Below, one piece after another: positions 9,108-17,517 of a stretch of DNA of 64,000 bases (positions within the stretch are counted from its first letter, which is position 1; every line of letters begins with the position of its first letter). The translations under genes and the position numbers were made by a program. The stretch comes from Candidatus Avedoeria danica. Its GTDB lineage: Bacteria > Chloroflexota > Anaerolineae > Epilineales > Epilineaceae. The notes under the pieces were generated by a model, which ran no database searches, was not told the origin of the DNA, and worked only from the letters and a program-made list of their open reading frames with translations. The stretch is taken from contig JADJCV010000004.1 in the NCBI GenBank assembly GCA_016703025.1, positions 434,001-498,000 on the forward strand, in the 5' to 3' direction.

Positions 9108-10301
9108 TCACGGTCGCTGGAGGCGGAACTCCACGCTGGTGCGCCTGAAGCGGTTGAAGGCGGAAGCGGGCACATCGACCGGATTCGGGCTGTCCGGGCA
9201 CAGCGCGTAGCCGTCCGGTACGGCCAAGCTGAACGAGGCGTCGCGCCCGAGCGGGTACTGGAAGGTCAGCCGGCCGCTCTTGCCAAGCCTCGCGCCGAGC
9301 ACGTCCGCCCCAGCCACGACGTCGACGCGCGGCTGCATCGCCAGCGGGACGTCCGTTCCGCGGCGGAAGCGCCGGTCGCAGCCAACGTCGACGTAGGCGA
9401 ACACGCCGACGCTCCCGCAGTCCCGGACGCCCGTGCAGGCGGTCGTGCGTTCGACTGCGCCAGGGGGCGGCGTCGGGCCGACGGGCGGCGTGGCGCGGAA
9501 GACGACGTTGTCCAGATAGGCGCCCTGCGCGTCCGCGCTGCCGTCGGCGCTGAGGAAGATGAACTCGATCAGGACCTGCTTGCCGCGCAGGTCGCCGCGC
9601 CACGCACCGTCGTACACGTCGCGGGCGCTGGCCAAGTCGAGGCGGACGCCGCCGTCGATCCAGCGCCGGACGCGGCCGGTGCCGGAGTACAGGATGTGGC
9701 GGACGTAGTAGCCCTCCGGCGCTTCCGGCCTGAGGTACGCCACGATCAGGCCTTCGTTGGGCTCGGCGTCCATCCAGAGGTCGAATGCAAGCTCGGCCGT
9801 CGCCGCACCGGCCACGTTCGAGAGGTCGAGGGCCAGGACGGTCGAGGCGGTGAAGCTGCCTTCGTATGGCGCGGCGCATGTCGGCGGCCCGGCCGGCGTC
9901 GCCCCGTTGGCCCGCAGGCCCCGCGAGCCGCCCTTGGCCTGGCACGTGGACGGCGACCAGCGCGTCCCGGTGCCCGGTCGGTTGAGGTCGGTGTCGTACA
10001 GCCAGCGGGTCGGATCGGGCCAGAGGGCGCCCTCGAAAGCATCGAGCGTCGTCGTCCCGTACGGCAGGGCGAAGGCGTGCGTCGAAAGCGCCGAGGACGG
10101 CAGGGCGGCGGCGGACGGCTGGGGCAGCGCTTCGACGGCCGGCCGGTCGATCGCCGGCAGCCCGGTCGAGCCGCCGGCGGCCGATGCCGCGTTCGCGCCC
10201 GCGAACGCCATGGTGGACGCGACCGCGACGGCAACGAAGCAGCGACGGCCGATGCCCTGTCGATCCTTCTGCTGGGCAGTGTGCTTTGCGTGTGGACTCA
10301 T
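9108..10301 (-). CDS. Secreted protein, jelly-roll/choice-of-anchor-like
   Basis: 397 aa with a clear signal peptide (CFVAVAVASTMAFAGANAASA, written here only as the hydrophobic core and AxA cleavage site). The mature part has a beta-rich domain of about 200 aa beginning DAFEGALWPDPTRW, related in pattern to the choice-of-anchor domains of the proteins at 2748 and 4058. A C-terminal region of about 110 aa has two CTG/CGS cysteines and a beta pattern. The start overlaps the stop of the upstream peptidase-MA gene by 4 nt (ATGA), so expression is coupled. No catalytic motif is seen. Function unknown; a role with the coupled peptidase at the cell surface is inference. Confidence 0.7.
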   Translation of the reverse strand: MSPHAKHTAQQKDRQGIGRRCFVAVAVASTMAFAGANAASAAGGSTGLPAIDRPAVEALPQPSAAALPSSALSTHAFALPYGTTTLDAFEGALWPDPTRWLYDTDLNRPGTGTRWSPSTCQAKGGSRGLRANGATPAGPPTCAAPYEGSFTASTVLALDLSNVAGAATAELAFDLWMDAEPNEGLIVAYLRPEAPEGYYVRHILYSGTGRVRRWIDGGVRLDLASARDVYDGAWRGDLRGKQVLIEFIFLSADGSADAQGAYLDNVVFRATPPVGPTPPPGAVERTTACTGVRDCGSVGVFAYVDVGCDRRFRRGTDVPLAMQPRVDVVAGADVLGARLGKSGRLTFQYPLGRDASFSLAVPDGYALCPDSPNPVDVPASAFNRFRRTSVEFRLQRP

Positions 10302-11752
10302 TCGGATGGCCTCTCGATGGATGCCGGAACTTCGGGCTGGGGCGGTGTTGTTGAGGGCGAGCGTTCCGCCGCCCCTGGATCATCGGTCTGCGGCGCGGTC
10401 TGCGGCGCGGTCTGCGGCGCGCGCTGCCGCGGGGGGCGACGGCCCGGACGGACGACGAGCAGCGCCAAGCCGACGAGCCCGACCAGCGCCGCAGCGGCCG
10501 GCAGGACGAACCACCACCAGCGCCCGGCGCGCTGAAGTTGGGGCGCAGGAACCGACGATTCGTCGTCGGACGGGCGGCTCGCGCGGATGCGCGCGGGTTG
10601 GACGAGGCCGGGCGGCACGGCGTCGGGCAGGGGCGTTGCGGCCGGGGACAGGCCGCGTTCCCGCCGGTAGGCCTGATAGAGTCCGAGCTGATCGAAGCCG
10701 TACACCTCTGTCAGCGCTTCGTCGATCGTCCGATCGCCCGGCGCCACCGTGTCGAACAGCGCGGTCAGCTTGGCGCGGCCGTGCGTGTCGACCAGGTAGG
10801 CGATCACGTCGCGGCTCTGCGCGTAGGCCAGCGTCACCTGGTCGGCATCGCCGGGAAAGCTCGTCATCGAGCGCAGGCTCATCACCGTGTCGTCGCGGAT
10901 CGCGCGGTCGAGGGCGCGGCGCTCGAGCGTGCCGAAGCCGCCCTCGAGGTACATCGCCAGCCCTTCGTCGAGCCAGGACGGGACGTCGATCCAGGTTTCG
11001 TCCATCCGGAGGTGGACGGCGACGTGCGAGAGCTCGTGGCGGAGCACGGTCTCGAGCGCCACGCTGCGGCTGCCGGCGTCGAGAACGACGACGTCGTCGG
11101 CGACGCGCGCACCAAGCGTCGCCAGGCGGGCCTCGTAGACGTCGCCGCGGCCGAGGAGGGACGGCCGCAGATCGGCCTGCGAAGCGTAGGCGACGACGTT
11201 CACCGGCTGTTCGACGGCGAGACCGACGCGCTCGCGGATCGTCCGGAGGGAGGCGACCGCTGACTCGGCCAGCGCCTCGGCGTCCTTGTCCTCGAGGCTG
11301 TACGACCACAGCCGCACGCCGGCCACGTCGCGGCTGGTCCAGGAGTAGCGCTGATCGAGGTAGCGCAACGTGCGTCGTTCCGTCTGGATCTGCCTGCCAT
11401 CCGCCGTCGCGATGTCCCACCACCACCGGATCTCGCTCGTCGGCGGGATCGCACCGCGCGGCGAGGGCTCTTCGTGCCGCGCCACGACGCGCGTGCCGGG
11501 TTCGAACTCGGGGACGCGGCGGTTGATCACCTCGCCGTCCCCGATCGTGAAGCGCAGCACGACATCCCGGACGGGCGCGTCCGAGCGGACCTCCAGGCGA
11601 AACGCGATGCGCTCGGCGAACGAGAACGTGCCGTCGTTCGCGACGATCACGACGGACGGATCGGGGGTGGCCGCGGGCGGCGGGGTTGGCGTCATCGCCA
11701 GAACCGCGGCGGCGAGCGCCGCAAACAGGTTTTGCGCCAGCAGGTCAGTCAT
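10298..11752 (-). CDS. Peptidase MA family zinc metallopeptidase, membrane-anchored
   Basis: 484 aa. An N-terminal signal helix is followed by a beta domain of about 130 aa. The gluzincin domain carries HELSH at about residues 239-243 and, 23 residues after it, WLDEGLAMYLEG, which supplies the third zinc ligand (Glu) as in the peptidase-MA-like family. A C-terminal TM helix (about 408-432) and a Gln/Pro/Thr-rich tail with an APQT repeat follow. The predicted topology places the protease outside the membrane with a short cytoplasmic tail. The ATG follows a -10 element by only 7 nt (leaderless). Downstream it is translationally coupled to a secreted protein, a possible substrate or partner (inference). 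Confidence 0.8.
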   Translation of the reverse strand: MTDLLAQNLFAALAAAVLAMTPTPPPAATPDPSVVIVANDGTFSFAERIAFRLEVRSDAPVRDVVLRFTIGDGEVINRRVPEFEPGTRVVARHEEPSPRGAIPPTSEIRWWWDIATADGRQIQTERRTLRYLDQRYSWTSRDVAGVRLWSYSLEDKDAEALAESAVASLRTIRERVGLAVEQPVNVVAYASQADLRPSLLGRGDVYEARLATLGARVADDVVVLDAGSRSVALETVLRHELSHVAVHLRMDETWIDVPSWLDEGLAMYLEGGFGTLERRALDRAIRDDTVMSLRSMTSFPGDADQVTLAYAQSRDVIAYLVDTHGRAKLTALFDTVAPGDRTIDEALTEVYGFDQLGLYQAYRRERGLSPAATPLPDAVPPGLVQPARIRASRPSDDESSVPAPQLQRAGRWWWFVLPAAAALVGLVGLALLVVRPGRRPPRQRAPQTAPQTAPQTDDPGAAERSPSTTPPQPEVPASIERPSE

Positions 11753-11759
11753 GGCCGCG

Positions 11760-11765
11760 AGTATA
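11760..11765 (-). promoter_or_regulatory. -10 element TATACT, leaderless promoter
   Basis: On the minus strand TATACT is followed by CGCGGCC and then directly by the ATG at 11752. A start site at normal spacing would coincide with the ATG, giving a leaderless mRNA. No -35 is evident. The arrangement matches 1182-1194. Confidence 0.5.
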
Positions 11766-11845
11766 GCATCCGGCAGGCAGGGCCTTCGTTAAGGTCGCCG
11801 CGCACGTCCTCCGCGTCGCGCCCGTCGATCGTGCCGCGCACCCGC

Positions 11846-13099
11846 CTATCGCCGGCGGCTCTGGTTGCGCAGCGCCGGCAGCCAGATCCGATCGAAGTTG
11901 ATCTGGCCCCCGATCGGCGCCGGCGTCGGACGGGCGTGGGTCGGGCTCGCGGCGGCCGTCGGCGTGGGTGGCGCGGTCGGCGCATCCGTCGGCTCGGCGC
12001 TCTGCGCCGTCGTCGGCGTCGGGGGGGCCGTCGTGGCGGGCGGCGTCGCGGTCGGGACGGTCGATGCGCCGCCGCGGGGCTGGAGCGCGAGGGCGGCGTC
12101 CAGCACGGCGATGAGCGTGCCACGCTGCCACGGGCCGCTGGCATCGGCCAGGTAGTCGGCTGGGTTCTGGCCGGCGAACGCGGCGCCTTCGCCGAACGTC
12201 TCCGGGCGGAAGTAGCCGGCCAGCGCCCACGCGGCGTCCGGCATGCCGGCCGGCGGGAAGAGGTCGTAGCGGTCGTGGCTGACGGTGCCGGCGTCGTCGT
12301 GGGCCCGCGGCGCGTTGCGGCAGGAGTGCGCGGCACCGTCGGTCGGGACGAACCGGCCGCCGTTGTCAGGCCGGATCGCCTGGTCGTACACCGGGTCGGC
12401 GAGCGCAACGGCCTCGCCGGCGGCGTCCGTCCCGGCGAGCGCGGCGTAGTGCCCGCCGATCCGACGCCACCCCTCGCCCGACTGCTCCCAGACGCCGATC
12501 AGCACGACGACGCCGGCGGACCGGTCGGCCTGCGCGCGCAGCCACAGCCCATTCGGTCGCAGCGTCGTGGCGACGGCGTAACCGGGCTTGAGCCGCCGCG
12601 AGGCCACGTACGACTCAACGCCGTCGACGAAGTCCTCCCAGCGCGTCCCGCGCACGCTGCCGGGCACGCCGCGGTTGTCCGTGTTCACCCGGCCGGCGAG
12701 GTCGTCGATGAGCGGCCCGAGGTTCGCCGCGTCGTGGTCGTCGCGAGGCGGCCCGAAGGCGGGGTAGGCCGTGACGAGGCCGTGGCCGTCGCGGACGAAG
12801 GGCGGCGCGGCCGGTTGCGGCTCGGCGCGCGAGTCCAGCCACCACAGGGCGTTTGCCAGGGCGACCGGCGCGCTGAACGTCCACTGGCCGGGACCGTTCG
12901 CCTCGGCGGCGGCGCGGCTCCACTCCGGCCGGCAGGCCGAGAAGTCCGGCACGCCGACGGGGGCGTAGTCCGTGAGATCAGCGGGGACGTAGTCGATCGG
13001 GGCAGGGGCGGCGGCGGTGCCGGCAGGGGTGACGATCTGCGCCGTCCCGAGGACCACGGCGGCCATGGCGACAAGCGCGTATCGTGGTTGTCGAGACAT
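11846..13099 (-). CDS. Secreted C39-like papain-fold protein, catalytic Cys replaced by Ser
   Basis: 417 aa. GGAGC lies 5 nt upstream of the ATG, and a signal peptide covers about residues 1-32. The body resembles the secreted C39-like family whose active-site motif reads CGPVAVANSLWW. Here the segment is SAPVALANALWW with Ser76 at the Cys position, while the His motif GGHYAALAG (His217) and the following ALADPVYD are kept. A Thr/Pro/Ala linker precedes the C-terminus RIWLPALRNQSRRR, another YLP-type tail. The protein is likely a catalytically dead binding protein, or a Ser-dependent variant. The start is chosen over far-upstream codons because those encode Arg-rich, unconserved sequence. Confidence 0.75.
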   Translation of the reverse strand: MSRQPRYALVAMAAVVLGTAQIVTPAGTAAAPAPIDYVPADLTDYAPVGVPDFSACRPEWSRAAAEANGPGQWTFSAPVALANALWWLDSRAEPQPAAPPFVRDGHGLVTAYPAFGPPRDDHDAANLGPLIDDLAGRVNTDNRGVPGSVRGTRWEDFVDGVESYVASRRLKPGYAVATTLRPNGLWLRAQADRSAGVVVLIGVWEQSGEGWRRIGGHYAALAGTDAAGEAVALADPVYDQAIRPDNGGRFVPTDGAAHSCRNAPRAHDDAGTVSHDRYDLFPPAGMPDAAWALAGYFRPETFGEGAAFAGQNPADYLADASGPWQRGTLIAVLDAALALQPRGGASTVPTATPPATTAPPTPTTAQSAEPTDAPTAPPTPTAAASPTHARPTPAPIGGQINFDRIWLPALRNQSRRR

Positions 13100-13161
13100 G
13101 TCTTGCTCCGCAGGAGGCCGAGGCGTGCGGGCCTCCGACGGCATCCACAGCTCGACCACAG

Positions 13162-13190
13162 TTGACCGCCCTCTCTCCGCACCGGATACT
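13162..13190 (+). promoter_or_regulatory. Candidate sigma-70 promoter of era
   Basis: TTGACC (13162-13167), a 17-bp spacer, then GATACT (13185-13190). The predicted start lies about 60 nt before the era ATG. The 158-nt intergenic region is shared with the divergent C39-like gene. Confidence 0.5.
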
Positions 13191-13257
13191 TCCAACGTCT
13201 CCCTACCCGCCGCCGTTATGCCTTCTCGTCCCGCCGACGAGCGCCGAGGCCAGCCCC

Positions 13258-14355
13258 ATGTCCGATGATCATTCGATGGATGACCCAACCGACCTCGACG
13301 TCGATGTCGTCGATGTCGTCGACGAAGCCGACGACTTGACGGACGACGCTGTCGGGGACGACGACGCGGCGCATACCGACCTCGCCGAGCTGTACGAGGC
13401 GATCGCACCGGCCGATGCGGACGATGTCCTCGCGCGGATCTTCGGCAGCGCCGCCGAGCCGTCCGACGGCGTGTTCCGCAGCGGCTTCGTGGCGGTTGTC
13501 GGCCGGCCGAACGTCGGCAAGAGCACGATCATGAACGCCTTCGTCGGCGACAAGGTGGCGATCGTGTCGCCCAAGCCGCAGACGACGCGCCGCCGGATCC
13601 TCGGCATCCGCACGACGGACGCGGCGCAGGCGATCTTCGTCGACACACCGGGCATCCACCGGCCGCGGACGCCTCTGGGCAGCTACATGGTCAAGGTGGC
13701 GCGCGACGCGATCCCGGATGCGGACGTCGTCGTCTGGGTCGTCGACGCCTCCGTGCCGCCGCGCACGCTCGACGAGCGCGTCGGGGCGATGGTCCGCCGG
13801 GCGGGGCGGCCGACGATCCTGGCGCTGAACAAGACGGACAAGCTCCCGGCGGAAGACGTCGCGGCGCGCGTCGCTGCGTTCACGGCGTTGGCCGGCGAGG
13901 GCGCACTGTGGGAGCTGACGATCGCCACGCGCGGCCACAACCTCGATCGCCTGTGGGCGCTCATCGCCGCCCAGCTTCCGCCCGGGCCGCTGTACTACCC
14001 GGCCGATCAGATCTCCGACCAGACGGACCGAATGCTCGTCGCCGAGCTCGTCCGCGAGGCGGCGCTCTTCCTCCTGGAGGACGAGGTGCCGCACGGCATC
14101 GAGGTCATCGTCGAGCAGTGGGCGGTGCGCGAGAACGGCGTGACGGTCATCGGGGCGCGGCTGTTCGTGGAGCGCGAAGGGCACAAGGCGATCGTGATCG
14201 GCAAGGGCGGGGCCGTGCTCAAAGGGATCGGCACGCGCGCGCGCCAAGAGATCGAGAAGATGCTCGAAGGGCCGGTGTATCTCGAGCTGCAGGTGGGCGT
14301 CCGGCCGGACTGGCGGCGGAGCGCGGAGGGGACGAAGCGGATGGGGTTTGTGTAG
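13258..14355 (+). CDS. era: GTPase Era
   Basis: Essential GTPase that binds the 3' end of 16S rRNA during 30S assembly. 365 aa. G1 GRPNVGKS at about 82-89, G2 region with PQTTR, G3 DTPG and G4 NKTD are followed by the C-terminal type II KH domain with the GKGG loop (VIGKGGAVLKGIG). The N-terminus is unusual: about 75 residues, very rich in Asp (DVDVVDVVDEAD and similar), precede the G domain, whereas most Era proteins start within 10 residues of it. An internal ATG six codons in is an alternative start. The TAG stop reads into GGGACGGGG, the same context as several other stops here. Confidence 0.93.
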   Translation: MSDDHSMDDPTDLDVDVVDVVDEADDLTDDAVGDDDAAHTDLAELYEAIAPADADDVLARIFGSAAEPSDGVFRSGFVAVVGRPNVGKSTIMNAFVGDKVAIVSPKPQTTRRRILGIRTTDAAQAIFVDTPGIHRPRTPLGSYMVKVARDAIPDADVVVWVVDASVPPRTLDERVGAMVRRAGRPTILALNKTDKLPAEDVAARVAAFTALAGEGALWELTIATRGHNLDRLWALIAAQLPPGPLYYPADQISDQTDRMLVAELVREAALFLLEDEVPHGIEVIVEQWAVRENGVTVIGARLFVEREGHKAIVIGKGGAVLKGIGTRARQEIEKMLEGPVYLELQVGVRPDWRRSAEGTKRMGFV

Positions 14356-14388
14356 GGACGGGGCGAGGCGCCGGTGGCCGGCCGGCCA

Positions 14389-15213
14389 TCAGCTGCCGCG
14401 TCGTGCGGGACTCCGTCGTTCCAACCGGCGCACGCCAAGGCCGAGCATGATCAGCAGCCCGACGAGCGCCAGGCGTTGAGGCGTCTCGTCGGAGCCGCCG
14501 GTGCTCGGCAGGCGCGCGGGAGGTGGCGGCGACGGCGAAGCCGATGGATCGGCCCTCGTCATCCCTGCGGCGGGGTTCGCGAGGGCAGGTGAACCCGGCA
14601 CGTCGGTGCGTACGGATTCACCGGACGGCGGGGTGGGCCCGAATGCGTTCGGCGTCGCCGACGCGGGCACGGCAGTTCGTGGGACGGAAGTGCCCGGCAT
14701 CGCCGTCTCTGCCGGCAACGCCGTCGGTGGCTCGGCGGTTGTCGCGCCGTGGGCGACGCGCACCACGACGCTGCCGCCGTTGTCGTGGCGGCAGGCGTCG
14801 GCGTCGTTCATCCGCATCCGGAGCGCACCGGCGTGGTCGGCCACCGTCGATTTGTGGTTCCCGATCAGGAACGGCGGCCCGTCGCCGATGCGCCCGATGA
14901 GGGCGCCGTTCTGCTCGTCGGGCAAGGCAGCGTCGGCGCAGGCCCCTTGCACATCGTGCGGGTAGAAGCCCGGGTAGCCGTCCGCATCGAACCCGTTTCC
15001 GGCGGTGTTGATCGTCCAGGTGCCCGTGATGTAGCGGACCTCCAGCGCCTCACCATCCGCCAGGTCGATCGCCGCTTCTTGCCAGCCGTCGACCGCGGTC
15101 ACGGCCAGCGTCGTGGCACGCGTTTGCCCTTGGGCGGGCTGCGTGTCGGCAGCGATGACCGCCACGGTCGTCAACCCGAGCGCGGCACACAGTCCAGCGT
15201 ACACGGCCTTCAC
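14389..15213 (-). CDS. Cell-wall-sorted lectin-like protein with LPXTG signal
   Basis: 274 aa. GAGGAGG, 5 nt before the GTG, fixes the start, ahead of a good signal peptide ending near AQGQT. Residues about 35-150 resemble the LecA/PA-IL galactose-lectin fold: a GWQEAAIDLADGE opening, ITGTWTI, then GALIGRIGDGPPFLIGN, LRMRMND and a final GSVVVRV strand. A Pro/Ala/Thr linker leads to the C-terminus, where LPSTGG is followed by a hydrophobic helix (ALVGLLIMLGLG) and a basic tail RRLERRSPARR. This is a canonical sortase sorting signal. Expected fate: export, cleavage between Thr and Gly, and covalent anchoring. No sortase gene lies in this window. Confidence 0.75.
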   Translation of the reverse strand: MKAVYAGLCAALGLTTVAVIAADTQPAQGQTRATTLAVTAVDGWQEAAIDLADGEALEVRYITGTWTINTAGNGFDADGYPGFYPHDVQGACADAALPDEQNGALIGRIGDGPPFLIGNHKSTVADHAGALRMRMNDADACRHDNGGSVVVRVAHGATTAEPPTALPAETAMPGTSVPRTAVPASATPNAFGPTPPSGESVRTDVPGSPALANPAAGMTRADPSASPSPPPPARLPSTGGSDETPQRLALVGLLIMLGLGVRRLERRSPARRGS

Positions 15214-15230
15214 GACGACCTCCTCGTTGC

Positions 15231-15262
15231 CTGTCGCACTGTCACCCTGTCGCACTGTCAAC
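15231..15262 (-). repeat. 16-bp tandem repeat in leader, two copies plus partial
   Basis: Two copies of CTGTCGCACTGTCAMC (plus-strand reading) and a degenerate third lie just upstream of the ribosome binding site of the LPXTG protein gene. Confidence 0.7.
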
Positions 15263-15360
15263 CTGTCCCACCGCCGGACGAATCGGATTCACTCCCGGCG
15301 AAGCGTCGGCTCGACCACCGCCGCCCGCGGCATCCTGGCGCGCCTGCCGGCAGTGCGGCG

Positions 15361-16278
15361 TCAGCCCCCCCACTCCCCGCGCGCGCGTTCGACATCCGAG
15401 GTCATCTGCGCGATCAGCCCCGCGACGTCGTCGAACCGCGCCTCGGGCCGCTGGAAGGCGATGAAGTCGACGGCCATCGGCGTGCCGTACAAGTCGCCGT
15501 CCCAGTCGATGATGTGGACCTCAACAGTTTGCGCGTCGCCGTCATCGAAGTGGGGCCGGATGCCGATGTTCGCCGCGCCGCCCTTCGTCAAGTCGCGGCC
15601 GTCCGGCAGTTGAAGGTGCGCGCGCACGGTGTAGATCCCGTTCGCCGGCAGCTGATAGTCGTCGTCCAGCGCCAGGTTGGCCGTCGGGAAGCCGAGCGTG
15701 CGTCCACGCTTGGCGCCCTCGACGACGCGCCCGCGCAACCGGAACGGCCGGCCGATGAGCGCGCCGGCGCGGGCGACATCGCCCTCGGTGAGCAGAGCGC
15801 GGATCCGCCCCGCCGCCGCCCGCTCGCCGTCCACGCTCACGGGCGCGACGACGTGCACGTCGAAGCCGCGCTCCTCGCCGAGCGCGCGCAGCACGTCCAG
15901 CGTGCCGGCGCGGTCCTTGCCGAACGCGAAATCGGGGCCGACGACGACGGCCTGCACGTCGTACCACTCGTCCAGCTCGTCGAGGAACTCTGCCGGCGAC
16001 AGCGCGGCGATCTCGGTCGTGAACGTCAGCCAACGCACGGCCTCGATCCCGTCGGCCATCAGGAGCTGCATCCGGTCCATCATCGAGGTCAGCACCGGCA
16101 CGCGCCGGCCCGCAAGCACCGTCGCCGGGTCCGGGTGGAGCACGACCGCCGCGGCCTTCACGCCCAGATCGCGCGCCACGGCACGCACGCGCGTCGACAG
16201 CGCATGGTGCCCGAGGTGCACACCGTCGAACTTGCCGATCGTCAAGGCGACCGGCAGCCCCAGCCCGTCGTCCGTCAT
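15361..16278 (-). CDS. ribF: Bifunctional riboflavin kinase / FAD synthetase
   Basis: Converts riboflavin to FMN and then FAD in the cytosol. 305 aa, the normal size. The N-terminal nucleotidyltransferase domain has IGKFDGVHLGH (about 14-24) and VVGPDFAFGKDRAG. The C-terminal kinase domain has GAKRGRTLGFPTANL and later NIGIRPHF. It is the last member of the translation operon, 6 nt after the truB stop. This is the common bacterial truB-ribF pairing. Confidence 0.95.
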   Translation of the reverse strand: MTDDGLGLPVALTIGKFDGVHLGHHALSTRVRAVARDLGVKAAAVVLHPDPATVLAGRRVPVLTSMMDRMQLLMADGIEAVRWLTFTTEIAALSPAEFLDELDEWYDVQAVVVGPDFAFGKDRAGTLDVLRALGEERGFDVHVVAPVSVDGERAAAGRIRALLTEGDVARAGALIGRPFRLRGRVVEGAKRGRTLGFPTANLALDDDYQLPANGIYTVRAHLQLPDGRDLTKGGAANIGIRPHFDDGDAQTVEVHIIDWDGDLYGTPMAVDFIAFQRPEARFDDVAGLIAQMTSDVERARGEWGG

Positions 16279-16284
16279 CTTCGC

Positions 16285-17517
16285 CTACCCCTTGTTGTCG
16301 GCCGGGCTGTTGTTGTCGGCCGGGCTGTGGGTCGAGTTGTCGGCCGGCGGGAACACCCGGCTCGGCTGCCAGCGCTCCGTCACGGCATCCCAGCGCGCCA
16401 TGCCGACGAACGCGCCGCCGGAGTGGTAGACCCGGATCTGCGGTTGCCGGCGGTCGGTGGGCGGCGCGGCGTCGAACTGGCGGCCGGCGCGCATGTCGGC
16501 CGCCACGGCGTCGTCGGCCACGATTGCCGGGTAGGCGACCAGCGCGGTGTCGAGCGGGTGGAGGATATGCCCGTACCAGCCCTCCATGAACGCCTCGACG
16601 ACGCGCGCGAGCGACGTCGCGTCGTCGACGGTGAACGGTCCGACCCGCGTGCGTTCGAGCGCCGAGAGGTGCCCGCCGACGCCGAGTGCGGCGCCGAGGT
16701 CGTGCGCGATCGACCGCACGTACGTGCCGCGGGAGCACAGGAGTTCGATCGTCACGTCGGGCGGCGACCAATCCAGGATGTCGAGGGCGTGCACCGTCAC
16801 GCTCCGCGCCGCCCGCTCGACCTCGATGCCCTGGCGGGCCAGTTCGTACAGCCGCTTGCCCTCGTGCTTCAGCGCCGAGACCATCGGCGGGACCTGGGCG
16901 ATCTCGCCGCGGAACGCGCCGAGCGCCGCCTCGACGTCCTCGCGCCCGATCGCCGCGAGCCGCCCGGCGTCGCCCGTGGACGTCACTTGGCCCATCGCGT
17001 CGTACGTGTCCGTGGCGCTGCCGAGCGTGATCCGGGCACGGTAGCCCTTCACGAAGGCCTGCACGTCGTCCACGACGCGCGTCGCCGAGCCGAGGCAGAT
17101 CACGAGGACGCCGGTGGCCATCGGATCGAGCGTTCCGGCATGGCCGACGCGCTGCTCGCCGGACGCCCGCCGCACGGCCTGCACGACGTCGTGGCTCGTC
17201 CGCCCGGCGGGCTTGTCGATGTTCAGGATCCCGCTCTTGGGCGCGAGGCCGCTGCCCACCAGCGCCAATGCGGGCGAAGGCGGCTTCGACTTGGCCACGG
17301 GCAACGGCATGATGCCGTCCGGCACGGCGTAGATCCGCGTCGCCCACGACGGGATGACGGCATCGTCGTCTACCGGGCCGCCGCCACCCCCGTCGTCGCC
17401 CGCCGCGTCCTCGCCGTCCGTTCGCGTCGGCTCGAGCGGGTCGATCGGCTCCACCGGCCCCACCGGCACCACCGGCTCCAAGGGCTCGATGGGCTCGACG
17501 GCGTCCTCGGACATCAT
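16285..17517 (-). CDS. truB: tRNA pseudouridine(55) synthase TruB with long N-terminal extension
   Basis: Isomerises U55 of tRNA. 410 aa against about 300 usual. The catalytic core starts near residue 95 (GILNIDKPAGRTSHDVV) and contains the nucleophile Asp in GHAGTLDPMATG, plus SRGTYVRSIAHDLG. The first 95 residues are an added Pro/Glu/Val repeat (EPIEPLEP-type) and an acidic stretch. The last 20 residues are SPADNN-type repeats coded by an 18-bp tandem repeat (16292-16327). The ATG overlaps the nrnA stop (ATGA). The ends of the protein look freely expandable while the core is intact. Confidence 0.93.
   Translation of the reverse strand: MMSEDAVEPIEPLEPVVPVGPVEPIDPLEPTRTDGEDAAGDDGGGGGPVDDDAVIPSWATRIYAVPDGIMPLPVAKSKPPSPALALVGSGLAPKSGILNIDKPAGRTSHDVVQAVRRASGEQRVGHAGTLDPMATGVLVICLGSATRVVDDVQAFVKGYRARITLGSATDTYDAMGQVTSTGDAGRLAAIGREDVEAALGAFRGEIAQVPPMVSALKHEGKRLYELARQGIEVERAARSVTVHALDILDWSPPDVTIELLCSRGTYVRSIAHDLGAALGVGGHLSALERTRVGPFTVDDATSLARVVEAFMEGWYGHILHPLDTALVAYPAIVADDAVAADMRAGRQFDAAPPTDRRQPQIRVYHSGGAFVGMARWDAVTERWQPSRVFPPADNSTHSPADNNSPADNKG
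16292..16327. repeat. 18-bp tandem repeat inside truB 3' end
   Basis: Two exact copies of TTGTTGTCGGCCGGGCTG and a partial third, in frame with truB, encode the repeated SPADNN tail. Confidence 0.85.

Noticed and set aside
14356..14388. Bidirectional terminator between era and the LPXTG gene
   Set aside because: TGGCCGGCCGGCCA is a palindrome, but as a hairpin it gives only a 5-bp stem and no T-tract.
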